A stretch of 33,812 nt of DNA, from assembly GCF_035467215.1 (NCBI RefSeq), contig NZ_DATITZ010000247.1, positions 1 to 33,812 of the forward strand, written 5' to 3'. Shown here piece by piece: positions 6,758-14,469 of this stretch. The notes under the pieces were generated by a model. It was not told where the DNA came from. It saw only the letters and a program-made list of their open reading frames with translations, and made no database searches. The stretch's first letter is position 1. Every line of letters starts with the position of its first letter. The position numbers and the translations under genes were made by a program. The DNA comes from Thiocapsa sp035467215 (GTDB taxonomy: Bacteria; Pseudomonadota; Gammaproteobacteria; Chromatiales; Chromatiaceae).

Positions 6758-9162
6758 GTCCTCGACACTGTCGCGAACAAGAGCGGTAGGAGGTCGAGAT
6801 AGCGCGAGGCGAAATGCACCTTAAAGCCCTTGCGGACATGCTCGGGCACCTCTTCGAACTCGCCGCGGTTGTCCTCCGGTAGGATGATCTCGCGGATACC
6901 GGCGCGCCGCGCCGCGATCAGCTTCTCGCGGATCCCGCCGACCGGGAAGACCTCGCCGGTCAGGGTGATCTCGCCGGTCATGGCGAGCCGCCGGATGGGT
7001 TGGTTGCGGGCGAGGGAGAGGAGGGCGGATGTCATGGTGATGCCGGCCGATGGGCCGTCCTTCGGGGTGGCGCCCGCGGGGACATGGACATGGATGAATG
7101 CGTTCTCGAAGTAGGCCGGATCGGCACCCAGCTCGGCGGCGTGGCCGACCAGGTAGCCGTAGGCGATCTCGGCGGACTCTTTCATGACGTCGCCGAGTTG
7201 GCCGGTGAGCTTGAATCCTCGGGTGAAGCTGTGGGTTCGGGCGGCCTCGATGGAGAGCGTGGCTCCGCCCATGGCGGTCCAGGCCAGACCTGTGACGACG
7301 CCGGGACCGGATAGCTTGCGTTCGTCGCGAAACACCGGGCTGCCGAGATAGTCCTTGAGGTCGCCCTCGCCGACGCTGATCGGCGTCTCCTCGCCTTCGA
7401 GCATCCGCACGGCGACCTTGCGCACGATCTTTCCGAGCTGTTTCTCCAGCCGACGCACCCCGGCATCCCGGGCATAGCCCTCGATCAGGGCGCGCAGAGT
7501 CTTGGTGTCGAGCGTCACCGTCCGTTTGGCAAGCCCTGCCCGGTCGATCTGGCGCGGCAACAGATACTTTTTGGCGATCTGGAGCTTCTCCTCGGCGATA
7601 TAGCCGGAGAGCGGAATCACCTCCATGCGGTCGAGCAAGGGGCCGGGGATACTGTCGGTCTGGTTGGCGGTGCAGACGAAGAGCACTTTGGACAGATCGA
7701 AACGCAGATCCAGATAGTGATCGAGAAAGTCACTGTTCTGCTCGGGGTCCAAGACCTCGAGCAGGGCCGAGGCCGGGTCGCCGTGGTATGAAGCGCCGAC
7801 CTTGTCGATCTCATCGAGCATGATGACGGGGTTGGCCGTGCCGGCGTCCTTGATCGCCTGAAGAAACTTGCCCGGCATGGCGCCGATGTAGGTGCGACGG
7901 TGGCCCTTGATCTCGGCCTCGTCGCGGATGCCGCCAACCGAGAAGCGATAGAAGCGTCGGCCGAGCGCATCGGCGATGGAGTGCCCGATCGAGGTCTTGC
8001 CGACACCGGGCGGGCCGACCAGCAGGATGATGGAGCCCGCGATCTCGCCCTTGTGGATACCCACGGCCAGGAATTCGAGGATGCGCTTCTTCACATCCTC
8101 CAGGCCGTAATGATCGCGATCCAGGACGCGGCGCGCGCGCTTGAGATCCAGCTTGTCGGCCGAGTGTTTGCCCCAAGGCAGGATCGTGATCCAGTCCAGA
8201 TAGTTGCGGGTCACGGCGTATTCCGGAGAGCCCGTCTCCAGCATGCGCAGCTTGTCCATCTCCTCCTCTACGCGTTTGCTCGCCTCCTCGGTCAGGACGA
8301 GCTTTTCGATCCGCGCGGTGAAACGGTCGATCTCCGCGGTACGGTCGTCCTTGGCAATGCCCAGCTCCTTCTGGATCGCCTTGAGCTGCTCGCGCAGAAA
8401 GAACTCGCGCTGCTGCTTGTGCATCTTCTCCTCGACCGTGCGCCGGATCTTCTGCTGTGCGCGGGCGAGCTCAAGCTCGTTGTTGAGCAGGACCAGCACC
8501 TTTTCCATGCGCGGCAGCAGCGGCAGGATCTCCAACACCTCCTGGAGCTGCTCCTTGGTCGAGGTGGTCAGGCTGGCGGCGAAATCGGAGAGATGCGAGG
8601 GATCATCGGGGCCGAAGCGGTCCAGGAACATCCGCAGCTCTTCGACATAGAGCGGGTTGAGCGGAAGCAATTCCTTGATGGTGTTGATCACGGCCATGGC
8701 GTAGGCCTTGATCTCCTCGTTCGGTCGACCGGCCGGCTCCGGGAGATAGGTCACCTGTGCGTCGAACGGGGCCTCGCGGCTGACCCAGGTGGCGATGCTG
8801 AACCGCTGCAGACACTCCACCAGGACCTGCAGGTGACCGTCCTGCTGATGAACGCGGTGGACCCGGCAGGCCGTGCCGACGGGATGGAAATCGGTTGTTT
8901 GCGCCTCTTCGGACGTCTCGGTTCGCACCAGCACCACGCCGAGGATCTTGTGCTCGCTCTCCCCGACAACCTTGAGAGTCGAGGACCAGCTCTCCGCGTC
9001 CATCATCAGCGGAACGGCTTGGCCGGGAAAGAAGGGACGCGAGGCGACCGGCAGGATGGGGATGCGGGTCGGAAGGACATCGTTGGCCCGCGCGAGCGTG
9101 ATCTCGGAACCCTCGTCGACCCCGATGTCTCCCGAATCCTTGCTTGAATCCGCGTCCGCCAT
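6754..9162 (-). CDS. lon: ATP-dependent protease Lon
   Basis: Lon (802 aa; E. coli 784) is the cytoplasmic AAA+ serine protease that degrades misfolded and regulatory proteins. N-terminal LON substrate-binding domain at about 32-225 (RIPILPVASRPFFPGQAVPL), coiled middle (about 225-300), Walker A GPPGVGKT at 383-390, Walker B VIMLDEIDK at 446-454, and the C-terminal protease with the Ser-Lys dyad: Ser705 in KDGPSAGIT and Lys747 in GGIREKL. The frame is open upstream to 9522, but that overlaps rsmA. I chose ATG 9162, with GAGG about nine bases upstream. The stop lies in the tip of repeat copy 2. It starts 44 bases after the rsmA stop, so the two may be cotranscribed. Confidence 0.97.
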   Translation of the reverse strand: MADADSSKDSGDIGVDEGSEITLARANDVLPTRIPILPVASRPFFPGQAVPLMMDAESWSSTLKVVGESEHKILGVVLVRTETSEEAQTTDFHPVGTACRVHRVHQQDGHLQVLVECLQRFSIATWVSREAPFDAQVTYLPEPAGRPNEEIKAYAMAVINTIKELLPLNPLYVEELRMFLDRFGPDDPSHLSDFAASLTTSTKEQLQEVLEILPLLPRMEKVLVLLNNELELARAQQKIRRTVEEKMHKQQREFFLREQLKAIQKELGIAKDDRTAEIDRFTARIEKLVLTEEASKRVEEEMDKLRMLETGSPEYAVTRNYLDWITILPWGKHSADKLDLKRARRVLDRDHYGLEDVKKRILEFLAVGIHKGEIAGSIILLVGPPGVGKTSIGHSIADALGRRFYRFSVGGIRDEAEIKGHRRTYIGAMPGKFLQAIKDAGTANPVIMLDEIDKVGASYHGDPASALLEVLDPEQNSDFLDHYLDLRFDLSKVLFVCTANQTDSIPGPLLDRMEVIPLSGYIAEEKLQIAKKYLLPRQIDRAGLAKRTVTLDTKTLRALIEGYARDAGVRRLEKQLGKIVRKVAVRMLEGEETPISVGEGDLKDYLGSPVFRDERKLSGPGVVTGLAWTAMGGATLSIEAARTHSFTRGFKLTGQLGDVMKESAEIAYGYLVGHAAELGADPAYFENAFIHVHVPAGATPKDGPSAGITMTSALLSLARNQPIRRLAMTGEITLTGEVFPVGGIREKLIAARRAGIREIILPEDNRGEFEEVPEHVRKGFKVHFASRYLDLLPLLFATVSRT

Positions 9163-9206
9163 CTCGCTGTCCTCGTTCGCCAATACCCCAATCGGACTGG
9201 TCAACT

Positions 9207-10001
9207 TCAGGGTATGAGCGGCGATTTGCAAGCAGCGTTTGCCAAGCGCGCATAGCTTGCGACATCGAGGTTTTCGGCCCTCAGTGTCGGATCGATCCCG
9301 GTCGCGATCAGCAGCTGCGCATCCACCAGTTTGGACAGACTGTTGCGCAGGGTCTTGCGGCGCTGCCCGAAGGCCGCGGCGACGATGCGGGCGTGCAGTG
9401 CGGGGTCGTCGACGGGGAAGGGGAGCGGTCGATGGGGCCGCAATCGCAGGAAGGCGGACTCGACCTTCGGGGCTGGGGTGAAGGCGCCCGCACCGATGCG
9501 AAAGAGACAGTCCGTCGAGCACAGCGTCTGAACCATCACCGATAGCCGCCCGTAGGTCTTGTCGCCCGGATCCGCGACGATGCGCTCGACGACCTCCTTC
9601 TGAAGCATCAGGTGCATGTCCTGAATACAGTCGGCCTGCTCCAGGAATCGGAACAAGAGCGGCGTGGAGATGTTGTAGGGGAGATTCCCGACGAGACGCA
9701 AGCGCTCGCCCTTGCGCACGAGCGCGCGGAGGTCGAAATTCAGGGCGTCGGCCTGGTGGATCCGCAGATCGCCGAGCGGGCCGAGCCGATCGCGAAGTGG
9801 AGCGACCAGGTCGCGATCCAGCTCGACGACATCGAGCGAGCCGACGGCGGTCAGAAGTCCTTGTGTGATGGCGCCCTGTCCAGGGCCGATCTCGACGACG
9901 CGCTCGCCGGGCGTGGCGGCTATCGCCCCGTGGATCCGGTCGATCACCTGGCGGTCGTGAAGGAAGTTCTGGCCGAAACGCTTGCGTGCGCGGTGCTCCA
10001 T
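9207..10001 (-). CDS. rsmA: 16S rRNA (adenine1518/1519-N6)-dimethyltransferase
   Basis: RsmA/KsgA (264 aa from ATG 10001) dimethylates two adjacent adenines in the 3' hairpin of 16S rRNA during 30S maturation, using S-adenosylmethionine. Motifs: HRARKRFGQNFLHD at the N-terminus, SAM-binding VEIGPGQGAIT, acidic VELDRD, the catalytic NLPYNIS, and the C-terminal KTLRNSL segment. The start is odd: ATG 10001 abuts repeat copy 3 with no Shine-Dalgarno visible upstream. An in-frame ATG at 10049 would add 16 residues encoded by the repeat (MANQVEDSPYHAGRGL). The 10001 start matches where relatives begin their homology, so I prefer it. Confidence 0.95.
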   Translation of the reverse strand: MEHRARKRFGQNFLHDRQVIDRIHGAIAATPGERVVEIGPGQGAITQGLLTAVGSLDVVELDRDLVAPLRDRLGPLGDLRIHQADALNFDLRALVRKGERLRLVGNLPYNISTPLLFRFLEQADCIQDMHLMLQKEVVERIVADPGDKTYGRLSVMVQTLCSTDCLFRIGAGAFTPAPKVESAFLRLRPHRPLPFPVDDPALHARIVAAAFGQRRKTLRNSLSKLVDAQLLIATGIDPTLRAENLDVASYARLANAACKSPLIP

Positions 10002-10191
10002 TAAACCGCGTCCGGCATGGTATGGACTGTCTTCAACCTGATTCGCCATCCGAGCATTCCGCGAGCGTCGGAGTCGACGCGGTTTAAGTGATTATTTTTT
10101 TTCATTTAAACCGCGTCGGCTCTAAGGTCGTTGATGGCATGGAGGGGTGTTTCAGGCTCGGGCTTCAAATAAGGCACGAGATGCGGTTTAA
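10001..10191. repeat. Paired inverted-repeat element, copy 3 (inverted: B then A, diverged)
   Basis: A 191-bp element between tal and rsmA (both minus). Modules are 10001-10087 (tips TTAAACCGCGTC / GACGCGGTTTAA, 12-bp perfect stem) and 10106-10191 (9-bp perfect outer stem), with a linker containing T8. The first module resembles an inverted module B at both ends (GGTATG near the left tip, GGAGTC near the right tip). The second is only loosely like module A, so this is the most diverged copy. Unlike the other three, it sits in the 5' leader of a gene: it touches the rsmA start codon and ends two bases from the tal TGA stop (10194-10196). Confidence 0.85.
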
Positions 10192-10193
10192 AT

Positions 10194-11165
10194 TCAGCAA
10201 TTGTGGCAGACCTCATGGGCGAACTGCTCGAGTTTACGCGTGTCGGCGGCGAAGAGTCGGATCCCCTCGGCGAGTTTTTCGGAGGCCATGGCGTCTTCGT
10301 TGAGCTCCCAGCGGAAGCCGGGCTCGTCGAAGCCGACCCTCGGGATCTCCATGCCGAGCGCCCGTTCCGGGTCCAGCTTGCGCGGGACATCGCCCTCGGT
10401 CGAGGCGAGCTCGCCGAGCAGGGCGGGCGAGATGGTGAGGTAGTCGCAGCCGGCCAGCTCCAGGACCTCGTCGAGATTGCGGAAGCTCGCGCCCATGACG
10501 ACGGTGTCGTAGCCGTGGCGTTTGTAGTAGTTGTAGATGCGTGTGACGGACTGCACGCCCGGGTCCTCGTCGGCCGGATAGCCGGGGACGTTGTCGGCGT
10601 TCTTGTACCAGTCGAGGATGCGCCCGACGAAGGGCGAGATGAGTGTGACACCCGCGTCGGCGCAGGCGACGGCCTGGGCGAAGCTGAACAAGAGGGTCAA
10701 ATTGCAGTGCAGCCCCTGGCTCTGCAGGATCTCCGCGGCGCGGATGCCTTCCCATGTCGAGGCGATCTTGAAGAGGACTCGGGTGCTCGGGTCGATGCCG
10801 GCGGCTTGGTAAAGCTCCACCAGCGCCGCGGCGCGCTTGAGCGTGGCCTCGGTGTCGAAGGAGAGGCGGGCATCGATCTCTGTGGAGACGCGCCCGGGAA
10901 CGATCTTCAGGATCTCCGTGCCGAAGTTGACGGCGAGCTTGTCCATCGTTGCCCGGGCTTGGTCCATCGGGTCGCTGCCGCCCTCGCGCGTGCCGAAGAG
11001 GACGGCGTCCTCGACCAGCTCGCGGTACTGCGGCATCTGGGCCGCTTTGAAGATCAGCGAGGGGTTGGTCGTGGCGTCTTGGGGCTGGTACTCGGCGATG
11101 GACTCGAAATCGCCGGTGTCTGCGACGACTGTGCTCATGGTCTTGAGTTGGTCGAGCTTGCTCAT
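10194..11165 (-). CDS. tal: Transaldolase
   Basis: Transaldolase (323 aa) moves a three-carbon dihydroxyacetone unit between sugar phosphates in the pentose phosphate pathway. It is a cytoplasmic TIM-barrel enzyme. The N-terminus (LKTMSTVVADTGDFESIAEY, then QPQDATTNPSLI) follows the TalA/TalB class closely. The Schiff-base lysine lies in RVLFKIASTWEGI, and later blocks include LTLLFSFAQAVACADAGVTLISPFVGRILDW and VTRIYNYYKRHGY. ATG 11165 is preceded by AGAAGGG. The stop is TGA, two bases from repeat copy 3. Divergent from the CYTH/CHAD gene across a 262-bp gap in which I can support no specific promoter. Confidence 0.96.
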   Translation of the reverse strand: MSKLDQLKTMSTVVADTGDFESIAEYQPQDATTNPSLIFKAAQMPQYRELVEDAVLFGTREGGSDPMDQARATMDKLAVNFGTEILKIVPGRVSTEIDARLSFDTEATLKRAAALVELYQAAGIDPSTRVLFKIASTWEGIRAAEILQSQGLHCNLTLLFSFAQAVACADAGVTLISPFVGRILDWYKNADNVPGYPADEDPGVQSVTRIYNYYKRHGYDTVVMGASFRNLDEVLELAGCDYLTISPALLGELASTEGDVPRKLDPERALGMEIPRVGFDEPGFRWELNEDAMASEKLAEGIRLFAADTRKLEQFAHEVCHNC

Positions 11166-11427
11166 GGTTCAACACCCTTCTGCAAGGTTGAGACGCGTCG
11201 GCGTCGATGGGTTGACCTTAACGGAATCCGATGACGATTTCGAATCCGGCCCGGCGGCCGATGCGCCTCGCCAGCGGGGCACGCCGTTCAGCTCCGCAAG
11301 AACCGCGCCCGCAGGTCTCGCCGCCGGTCGGGTCTCGTCGGTGTCGATTCAGCGGATGTCCTCCGCGCTCTTGTCGTTCATACTCAGGACCTATCGGGTC
11401 AAGGGTACGAGGTGTTCCACACATCCC

Positions 11428-12990
11428 ATGAGCCATTCGACAACGGAGCTTCGGGTTCCCGACGGTACGCCGCTCCAACAGGTCTCGGATCTGCTGACGG
11501 GACTCTATCGTTCCATCCTCGCGCCCTCGGAGACGACGCGCCGTGTGTTTTACGACACCTTCGACTGGGCGATCTTTCAAGACGGCGGTGCTTTGGAATG
11601 CCGCACGCAGCGCTCGACCCGGCGTCTCATCCGAAGCGATCTGGACGGCGCGTCGCCGCCGCTGTCTCAGACCCTTGCCGGCGAGCCCGGTTTCGCCTCC
11701 GATCTTCCGCTCGGGCCTGTGCGCGAGCGCATCCTGGAGGTTTGCGGGATCCGAAGGCTGCTGCCGCGCGTGGAGATCGAGAGTCATGTCACCGTCTTTC
11801 GCCTCGTCAACGACGATGCCGAGACCCTGTTGCGGGTCGAGCTCGAGACGCTGATTGCGCGCAACCCCGGTGGCGACGCCTGCGGACCGCTCGCGTCGCG
11901 TCTCCACCTCGTCGCGGAGCCCTATCACGAGCAGGCGGCGCAGGAGGTGACGGATCTCCTTATCGAGCGGCTCGGGCTCGAGGCCGTCGAGACACCGATT
12001 CTGTCGGAGGCGCTGTCGGCGTGCGGTCGATCCCCCGGTGATTATTCGTCCAAGATCGAGGGTCGCCTCGACCCCGATCAGCGATCGGACGAGGCGCTCA
12101 AGGTGCTCCTGAGGAGTCTGTTCGCCACCCTGGTCGCGAATCTGGAGGGTGCGCGGGAGCATCTCGACAGCGAGTTCCTGCATGACCTGCGCGTCGCCAC
12201 GCGCCGCACCCGCTCCGTCCTGGGTCAGGCGAAGGGCGTGTTTCCGGCCGATCTCCTCGAGGACTACAAGATCCGGTTCGCTTGGCTGCAGCAGATCACC
12301 GGCCCCGTCCGTGACCTGGACGTCTATCTTCTGGATTTCGACCGCTATCGCGAGGCTCTGCCGGTGCGTTTGCGCCCGTGTCTCGACGCGGTCCATGCGT
12401 TCTTGTCGGCCCGCCGCAGCGAGCAGCAGGGTCACCTTGTCGTCGCGTTCGACTCCGCCGCCTTTGCCGATTTGATGCGGGATTGGCAGGCTTTTCTCGC
12501 GACGCCGGTCGCCGAGCATCCGGCCGAGCCCAACGCCGCGGCTCCGATCAAGGCGCTCGCCGACGAGCGTATTCGCCGCATGGCGAAGCGCGTGCGACGC
12601 GAGGGTCTCGCCATTCGCCCGGATTCCCCCGCAGCCGAGCTGCATGAGCTGCGCAAGAGCTGCAAGAAGCTCCGATACCTCATGGAGCTTTTCCAAAGTC
12701 TCTATCCGCGGGGCAAGGTGACCCGATTGATCAAGTTGCTCAAGACGCTGCTCGATCATCTCGGTTTGGTTCAGGACTTGGCGGTACAGGCCGATCACCT
12801 GCTCGACTGGGCCAAACAGATGCAGGCCGAGGGCAAGGCCGATACCGAGACGCTGCTCGCGATGGGCGCGCTCGTCGGTCAGCTTCTGGGGCGCCAGGAG
12901 CAGGGGCGTGCGGACTTTGCCGAGGTCTTCGACCGGTATCTGCACGATGACCACCAAGCGTTGTTCCGGGCTCTGTTCGAGCGCACCTGA
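11428..12990 (+). CDS. CYTH-like / CHAD domain protein
   Basis: A 520-aa predicted cytoplasmic protein. Residues 1-200 resemble a CYTH (triphosphate tunnel metalloenzyme) fold, with FYDTFDWAIFQDGGALECR and VTVFRLVNDDAETLLRVELETL as core strands. Residues about 215-520 form a CHAD domain: the conserved HDLRVATRRTRSVL (252 onward), RDLDVYLLDFDRY, and ELHELRKSCKKLRYLMELF (about 404 onward). CHAD proteins bind inorganic polyphosphate. The usual CYTH N-terminal ExExK catalytic motif is absent (TTELRVPDG stands there), so triphosphatase activity is doubtful. The start is uncertain: ATG 11428 has only a weak, distant GAGG, and an in-frame ATG lies at 11356. Followed after 98 bases by the rhodanese gene. 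Confidence 0.88.
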   Translation: MSHSTTELRVPDGTPLQQVSDLLTGLYRSILAPSETTRRVFYDTFDWAIFQDGGALECRTQRSTRRLIRSDLDGASPPLSQTLAGEPGFASDLPLGPVRERILEVCGIRRLLPRVEIESHVTVFRLVNDDAETLLRVELETLIARNPGGDACGPLASRLHLVAEPYHEQAAQEVTDLLIERLGLEAVETPILSEALSACGRSPGDYSSKIEGRLDPDQRSDEALKVLLRSLFATLVANLEGAREHLDSEFLHDLRVATRRTRSVLGQAKGVFPADLLEDYKIRFAWLQQITGPVRDLDVYLLDFDRYREALPVRLRPCLDAVHAFLSARRSEQQGHLVVAFDSAAFADLMRDWQAFLATPVAEHPAEPNAAAPIKALADERIRRMAKRVRREGLAIRPDSPAAELHELRKSCKKLRYLMELFQSLYPRGKVTRLIKLLKTLLDHLGLVQDLAVQADHLLDWAKQMQAEGKADTETLLAMGALVGQLLGRQEQGRADFAEVFDRYLHDDHQALFRALFERT

Positions 12991-12996
12991 GCCGCG

Positions 12997-13028
12997 GTCC
13001 GCGCGAGTAGCGCTCGTGCCGCGCGGAC
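12997..13028 (+). terminator. GC-rich hairpin between the CYTH/CHAD and rhodanese genes
   Basis: GTCCGCGCG (12997-13005) and CGCGCGGAC (13020-13028) form a perfect 9-bp stem seven bases after the CHAD stop. No T-run follows, so it could be a weak terminator, an RNA-stabilising structure, or simply a GC-rich palindrome. Confidence 0.35.
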
Positions 13029-13088
13029 GTGGCCCGGGCTCGATCAACAACCCTTGCCTCAGACGTGGCTTGGAGGAGGTGAAGAGAG

Positions 13089-13796
13089 ATGTCGATGAGA
13101 TTGAGTCTGCCGTTATGCCCGACGGCGTCGCTTGTCTTGCTTACCGCTGTTGCGACAGGCGCCGGCGCGGCCAACCCGGAGGAGGGGCTCTTCGATCTGG
13201 ACGATCTTCGGGTGAAGATCACCGAGACCCTTCCCTATGTCGAGGTCGAGCATGCGGGAAAACCGGTTATCTTGATGCGTCATCAGGAGCCCGATCACAC
13301 CATCGTCGCGCCCTATGAGCAGACCGCCCGCGACTGTCCTCCCTACTGCATCCAGCCGATGCAGCTGGCGCCCGGCGTGGAGACCATCGGCGAGCTCGAG
13401 TTGATCGCCTATCTCGAGCGCGCAGCCAAGGGCGAGCCGATCCTGGTGATCGACTCACGCACCGAGCCCTGGGTGTCTCAGGGCATGATCCCGGGTGCGA
13501 TCCATCTCCCCTATACGCGACTGGATCCGGCGCACGCGCAGCCCGAAGCGATCGCCGAGTTGTTGGAATTCGAGCTCGGTGCGATTCGCTTGAATGCGCT
13601 CTGGAACTTCAGCGCCGCCAAGACCTTGGTCTTTTACTGCAACGGACCTTGGTGCGGGCAGTCCCCGACCAATATCCGCGCCTTGCTGGCGCTCGGCTAT
13701 CCTGTGGATCGGATCAAGTGGTACCGCGGCGGGATGCAGATGTGGGAGCAGCTCGGCTTGACGACAGTGAAGTCCTCGGCAGCGCCGGAGGATTGA
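13089..13796 (+). CDS. Exported rhodanese-like domain protein
   Basis: A 235-aa protein with a signal peptide (basic start, hydrophobic SLVLLTAVATGAGA, cleavage probably after Ala28), so likely periplasmic. Residues about 95-225 form a rhodanese fold: ILVIDSRTEPWVSQGMIPGA is the CH2A-like motif, and FYCNGPWCGQSP carries the active-site loop, with Cys184 as the probable nucleophile and a second Cys189 in the loop. A further pair, DCPPYC (83/87), lies before the domain. A role in periplasmic sulfane-sulfur handling would fit a sulfur oxidiser, but this is inference. GGAGGAGGTG precedes the ATG. Convergent with hoxW across a 133-bp gap. Confidence 0.88.
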   Translation: MSMRLSLPLCPTASLVLLTAVATGAGAANPEEGLFDLDDLRVKITETLPYVEVEHAGKPVILMRHQEPDHTIVAPYEQTARDCPPYCIQPMQLAPGVETIGELELIAYLERAAKGEPILVIDSRTEPWVSQGMIPGAIHLPYTRLDPAHAQPEAIAELLEFELGAIRLNALWNFSAAKTLVFYCNGPWCGQSPTNIRALLALGYPVDRIKWYRGGMQMWEQLGLTTVKSSAAPED

Positions 13797-13843
13797 GTCG
13801 CGACGTCGTTGATCGATAACCACACGCATCGAGTCTAAGCGTT

Positions 13844-13873
13844 GTCGTTGTCGTAATCGAGAACGACAACGAC
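13844..13873. terminator. Inverted repeat between convergent rhodanese and hoxW genes
   Basis: GTCGTTGTCGT (13844-13854) and ACGACAACGAC (13863-13873) form a perfect 11-bp stem with an 8-base loop, placed between two convergent stops (13796 and 13930). No T-run follows on either strand. A bidirectional terminator or RNA 3'-end stabiliser is the natural reading. Confidence 0.5.
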
Positions 13874-13929
13874 GATCGTTGCAACGCTGTTCTCTCGTCG
13901 AGTGGTTTTACACGTTTTCGAACCGCTCT

Positions 13930-14469
13930 CTAGGGGATCGGAAGCGGCGTGCCTGTCTCGCGCGACGATGCGCCGGGCAGCTGATTCGAGGTGAGGAGTA
14001 TGTTCGGGTCGATCAGCCGCCGCACCCATTCCAGCATGGGCTCGATCGCCGCCTCGGCGGTCGGCGTCAGCACGTAGTTGGAATAGTCGAACGCGCTCCC
14101 GCACGCCGAGACCAGGAAGGTCTCGGGGACCTTGCCGTAGAGTGTCTCGCACCAGGCGAGTAGCTCGCGTGGATCCAGAAAATGCGCCATGGTCGACATG
14201 GCGCTGGCGTCGGGGGCGAGCGATCGGCAGCGCACCTCGCCCGGTGCGCCGTCGACCGCGGCGTCGAGAAAGACGACGCGGTCATGCTCCACCAAATCGG
14301 CGACCAGCTCGGCTGTGAGGATGTGACGCGAGATCACCTCCACGCCTTCGGGCATACCCTCCGCCTCCAGCCGATCCGCGACCAGCGGCCCGATCGCGTC
14401 GTCGCCGCGGATCGGGCTGCCGTAGCCGATGATCAAGACCTTCCTGCTCGCCATGCGTGCCTGATCCAT
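13930..14469 (-). CDS. hoxW: Hydrogenase maturation protease
   Basis: A 179-aa endopeptidase of the HyaD/HybD/HoxW family. Such enzymes clip the C-terminal tail from the large hydrogenase subunit after nickel insertion, allowing the active site to close. The N-terminus VLIIGYGSPIRGDDAIGP carries the metal-sensing Asp, and VFLDAAVDGAPGE follows with the second Asp. The His of the family is likely in TMAHFLDP. Placed last in the hox operon, its ATG directly follows the hoxH TGA with no spacer. An alternative ATG lies five codons inside (14454). Specific service to HoxH is inferred from this linkage. Confidence 0.92.
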   Translation of the reverse strand: MDQARMASRKVLIIGYGSPIRGDDAIGPLVADRLEAEGMPEGVEVISRHILTAELVADLVEHDRVVFLDAAVDGAPGEVRCRSLAPDASAMSTMAHFLDPRELLAWCETLYGKVPETFLVSACGSAFDYSNYVLTPTAEAAIEPMLEWVRRLIDPNILLTSNQLPGASSRETGTPLPIP

